A program made the translations under genes and the position numbers. DNA of 6,847 bases from Bacillota bacterium (GTDB lineage Bacteria > Bacillota > UBA994), in the NCBI GenBank assembly GCA_018725275.1, contig QLUC01000087.1, positions 1 to 6,847 on the forward strand. The letters run 5' to 3'. The notes below the pieces were generated by a model that searched no databases, had not been told where the DNA came from, and saw only the letters and a program-made list of their open reading frames with translations. Below are positions 4,310 to 6,847 of the stretch, piece after piece; the stretch's first letter is position 1, and each line of letters opens with the position of its first letter.

Positions 4310-6847
4310 TCACTGAGCCAGTTTGCTGTAAAGAGCATATCGCCTTTTAGCATCACTTTCAGCCGCAACAAATAATTCGGCGGCCGCCTCGGGAAACTCA
4401 TGCAGCAGTGTTGCGTAACGAGCTTCGCCCTTTAGGAAGTCGCGGAAGTTGTAGCTCGGCTCCTTCGAGTCGAGAGTGAATGGATTCTTCCCCGCTTCGG
4501 CCAGAGCCGGGTTGTAGCGGTAGAGTGGCCAGTAGCCCGATTCGACGGCGAGTTTGCCCTCTTGCTGACTCATCGACATATTAATGCCGTGGGCTATACA
4601 GGGAGAATAGGCGATCACTACCGAAGGGCCGTCATACTTCTCTGCTTCAAGGATGGCTTTGAGCGTATGGTTGCGGTTAGCCCCGCTACTGATGGAGGCG
4701 ACATACACATATCCATAAGACATCGCCATCAGTCCAAGGTCTTTTTTACGGGTGCGCTTACCGTTGGCCGCAAATTTGGCCACAGCGGCCGTAGGCGTGG
4801 CCTTTGACGCCTGTCCGCCGGTGTTAGAGTAGACTTCAGTATCAAGGACGAGTAAGTTGATGTCTACGCCCGAAGCGATGACATGGTCTAGGCCGCCAAA
4901 ACCGATGTCGTAGGCCCAGCCGTCACCACCGATGACCCAAATAGACTTCTTGGTCAAGTGGTCAGCCAGCTCTTGTATGCCTTGCAAGGCTTCTCGTAGA
5001 GCACCTTGCGCTGTTTCGAGGGCGGTTGGTACAAGGAGGCGCAATTTGTCGCCAAATAGACGGGATTTCTCCGCGTCCTTTTTCCCCGTTAACCATCCTT
5101 CACAGTTCAATTTTAGTTCTTCGTTCGCGGTGAGGGCCACTACGGCGGTACAAAGCTCGGTGAGTTTATCGCGCTTTTGCATAACCGCCAAGGCCATGCC
5201 ATAGCCAAATTCAGCATTGTCCTCAAAGAGCGAGTTCGCCCAGGCCGGTCCATGCCCATCCTTATTAGTGGTGTATGGGCATGATGGCGCACTGCCCCCG
5301 TAAATTGAGGTGCAACCCGTGGCGTTGGCGATAAGCATGCGTTCGCCAAAAAGCTGCGTCACCAGTTTAATGTACGGTGTTTCCCCGCAACCGGCACAGG
5401 CGCCAGAATACTCAAATAGCGGCTTCTTGAATTGGCTATTTTTTACAGTAGCAGGGTCATAGTTAACCTTTGGTTCAGGTAGGCTTTCTAGATATTCAAA
5501 TTTTGTGATTTCTTCCGTGGCCGATTGTTCCAAGTTAGTCAGAACGAGGGGTTTTGGTTGCGCCGGGCAAACTTGGACACAGTTGCCGCAGCCGGTACAA
5601 TCGAGCGGAGAAACTTGAATATAGTACTGGTGTTGGGCAAACTCTTTCCCGACGGCGTTTTTCCCCTGCAAAGAGCTGGGCTTGTCGACGATATCGGTGT
5701 TACTGGCCAAGTAGGGGCGGATGGCAGCATGTGGGCAGACAAAAGAGCATTGATTACACTGGATGCAGCTTTCTGGGACCCAGACAGGGATATCGGTGGC
5801 GATGCCCCGTTTCTCATACTTGGTAGTGCCGAGTGGGAAGACCCCGTCATCACTAAACTTACTTACGGGCAAATTGTCGCCCTTGAGCAGGTTCATCGGA
5901 CTCATAACCTCGGCAACAAAGCGTGGCTCACTACCGCTGGGCGCGGCGCTCTCAGCCTCAGCATCCTTCCATGCGGCAGGATAATCGATTTTGATCAGCG
6001 CGGCTATGGTACGGTCCACAGCGGCATAGTTTTGCGCCACCACTTCTTCGCCTTTGCGTTTGTAGGTTTTCTTGATGGCGTCTTTGACAAAGGCAATGGC
6101 TTGGGCGCTGGGGATCACATTAGCGACCTGAAAGAAGGCCGCCTGCATAATGGTATTGATACGTCCCCCCTGCCCTACTTCATGGGCTATTCTTACAGCA
6201 TCGATGTTGTAAAAGACAACCTGCTTGCCGGCAATCGCTCTTTTCAATCGAGCCGGGAGCTTATGCTCCATTTCATCTAATGTCCAAGGCGAATTGAGAA
6301 GGAATACCCCGCCCTCTTTAATGTCCGCTAAGAGATCATACCTGCTAACATAGGAAGCATGGTGACAGGCCACTAAGTCGGCCTGATCAACTAGGTATGG
6401 CGAAGTGATGGGGCTTGGTCCGAACCGTAGATGCGATACGGTAATCCCGCCGGATTTTTTAGAATCGTATACAAAGTACCCCTGGGCAAAAAGGTCGGTA
6501 TTATCCCCAATGATTTTTATGGAGTTTTTGTTTGCGCCAACTGTACCATCGGCCCCCAGACCATAAAACTTGCAGCGGTACTGCCCTGCCGGCGCTGCAT
6601 CTAGATGGGTTACAACTTCAAGAGAGGTGTGGGTCACGTCATCAAAAATGCCGACAGTAAAGTGATTCTTAGGTGTATGAGCCGCTAAATTGTCGAATAT
6701 GGCTTGGACCATCGAAGGCGTGAATTCTTTTGATCCCAGACCATACCGCCCTCCCACGATGAGCCTGTGCTCACCCTGTTCAGCATACACCGTGCAGACA
6801 TCTTGGTAGAGGGGCTCTCCTAGTGAACCAGGTTCCTTAGTCCTATC
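4310..6847 (-). CDS. nifJ: Pyruvate:ferredoxin (flavodoxin) oxidoreductase, C-terminal 845 residues
   Basis: The gene runs off the right edge. The frame is open from 6847 (D-R-T-K-E-P-G, a PFOR landmark) to TGA 4312-4310; about 330 N-terminal residues of a roughly 1,170-residue single-chain enzyme are missing. It oxidises pyruvate with CoA to acetyl-CoA and CO2, reducing ferredoxin or flavodoxin, in the cytosol. Visible, numbering from the edge: G-R-Y-G-L-G-S-K-E-F (33-42); gamma-type G-A-D-G-T-V-G-A-N-K-N-S (about 98-109); two 4Fe-4S motifs (Cys 361/364/367/371 and 417/420/423/427); and proximal cluster ligands C-A-G-C (484, 487), Cys512 and Cys750. The 25-residue spacing of the middle pair matches the crystallised Desulfovibrio africanus enzyme. 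The TPP motif begins G-D-G-W-A-Y-D-I-G (641-649) and ends near N-T-G-G-Q (675-679). No frameshift or lost ligand is seen. The promoter lies outside the window. Confidence 0.97.
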   Translation of the reverse strand, partial: DRTKEPGSLGEPLYQDVCTVYAEQGEHRLIVGGRYGLGSKEFTPSMVQAIFDNLAAHTPKNHFTVGIFDDVTHTSLEVVTHLDAAPAGQYRCKFYGLGADGTVGANKNSIKIIGDNTDLFAQGYFVYDSKKSGGITVSHLRFGPSPITSPYLVDQADLVACHHASYVSRYDLLADIKEGGVFLLNSPWTLDEMEHKLPARLKRAIAGKQVVFYNIDAVRIAHEVGQGGRINTIMQAAFFQVANVIPSAQAIAFVKDAIKKTYKRKGEEVVAQNYAAVDRTIAALIKIDYPAAWKDAEAESAAPSGSEPRFVAEVMSPMNLLKGDNLPVSKFSDDGVFPLGTTKYEKRGIATDIPVWVPESCIQCNQCSFVCPHAAIRPYLASNTDIVDKPSSLQGKNAVGKEFAQHQYYIQVSPLDCTGCGNCVQVCPAQPKPLVLTNLEQSATEEITKFEYLESLPEPKVNYDPATVKNSQFKKPLFEYSGACAGCGETPYIKLVTQLFGERMLIANATGCTSIYGGSAPSCPYTTNKDGHGPAWANSLFEDNAEFGYGMALAVMQKRDKLTELCTAVVALTANEELKLNCEGWLTGKKDAEKSRLFGDKLRLLVPTALETAQGALREALQGIQELADHLTKKSIWVIGGDGWAYDIGFGGLDHVIASGVDINLLVLDTEVYSNTGGQASKATPTAAVAKFAANGKRTRKKDLGLMAMSYGYVYVASISSGANRNHTLKAILEAEKYDGPSVVIAYSPCIAHGINMSMSQQEGKLAVESGYWPLYRYNPALAEAGKNPFTLDSKEPSYNFRDFLKGEARYATLLHEFPEAAAELFVAAESDAKRRYALYSKLAQ

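Noticed and set aside
5525..6280. Plus-strand open frame of 251 codons
   Set aside because: It lies wholly antisense to the PFOR gene, which has all its motifs; the translation resembles no known family.
1..6847. CRISPR arrays, insertion sequences or prophage
   Set aside because: No regularly spaced direct repeats, transposase or phage genes, or terminal inverted repeats were seen.

Overview
The window looks like a chromosomal segment of an anaerobic, low-to-mid G+C Gram-positive bacterium (Bacillota, clostridia-like). The clues are a long pyruvate:ferredoxin oxidoreductase, a short IlvE-type aminotransferase, PlsY, strong purine-rich ribosome binding sites, consensus sigma-A promoters, a tRNA-Trp with encoded CCA, and a glutaredoxin-like gene that appears to encode selenocysteine. 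No species is claimed.

Layout. Plus strand, 1-2614: the C-terminal end of an M42-family metallopeptidase; a small J-domain membrane protein whose reading frame is broken twice; an intrinsic terminator; then a probable operon of an S41 C-terminal processing protease (CtpA type) and the glycerol-3-phosphate acyltransferase PlsY. Minus strand, 3061-2593: a compact complete transcription unit made of a near-consensus promoter, tRNA-Trp(CCA), a glutaredoxin-like selenoprotein (TGA at codon 12 in a U-P-G-C motif, with a SECIS-like hairpin after it), and an intrinsic terminator whose hairpin lies over the last codons of plsY. Plus strand, 3204-4168: a sigma-A promoter, a very G-rich leader, and a branched-chain aminotransferase gene that seems to start at CTG. 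Next comes a bidirectional terminator (4216-4248). Minus strand, 6847-4310: the C-terminal 845 residues of pyruvate:ferredoxin (flavodoxin) oxidoreductase, which runs off the right edge of the window.

The genes are mostly housekeeping: envelope proteolysis and phospholipid synthesis (ctpA-plsY), branched-chain amino acid transamination, and fermentative pyruvate oxidation. The item most worth attention is the selenoprotein. Read with the standard code it appears only as a 71-residue stub starting at GTG 2856. That stub lacks the redox motif, the start codon and the ribosome binding site, all of which lie just upstream of the in-frame TGA. The machinery for selenocysteine insertion (selA, selB, selC, selD) is not in this window, so the call predicts that it exists elsewhere in the genome.

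No insertion sequence, CRISPR array, prophage or origin was seen. The 3062-3203 stretch between the two divergent promoters holds no supportable gene.
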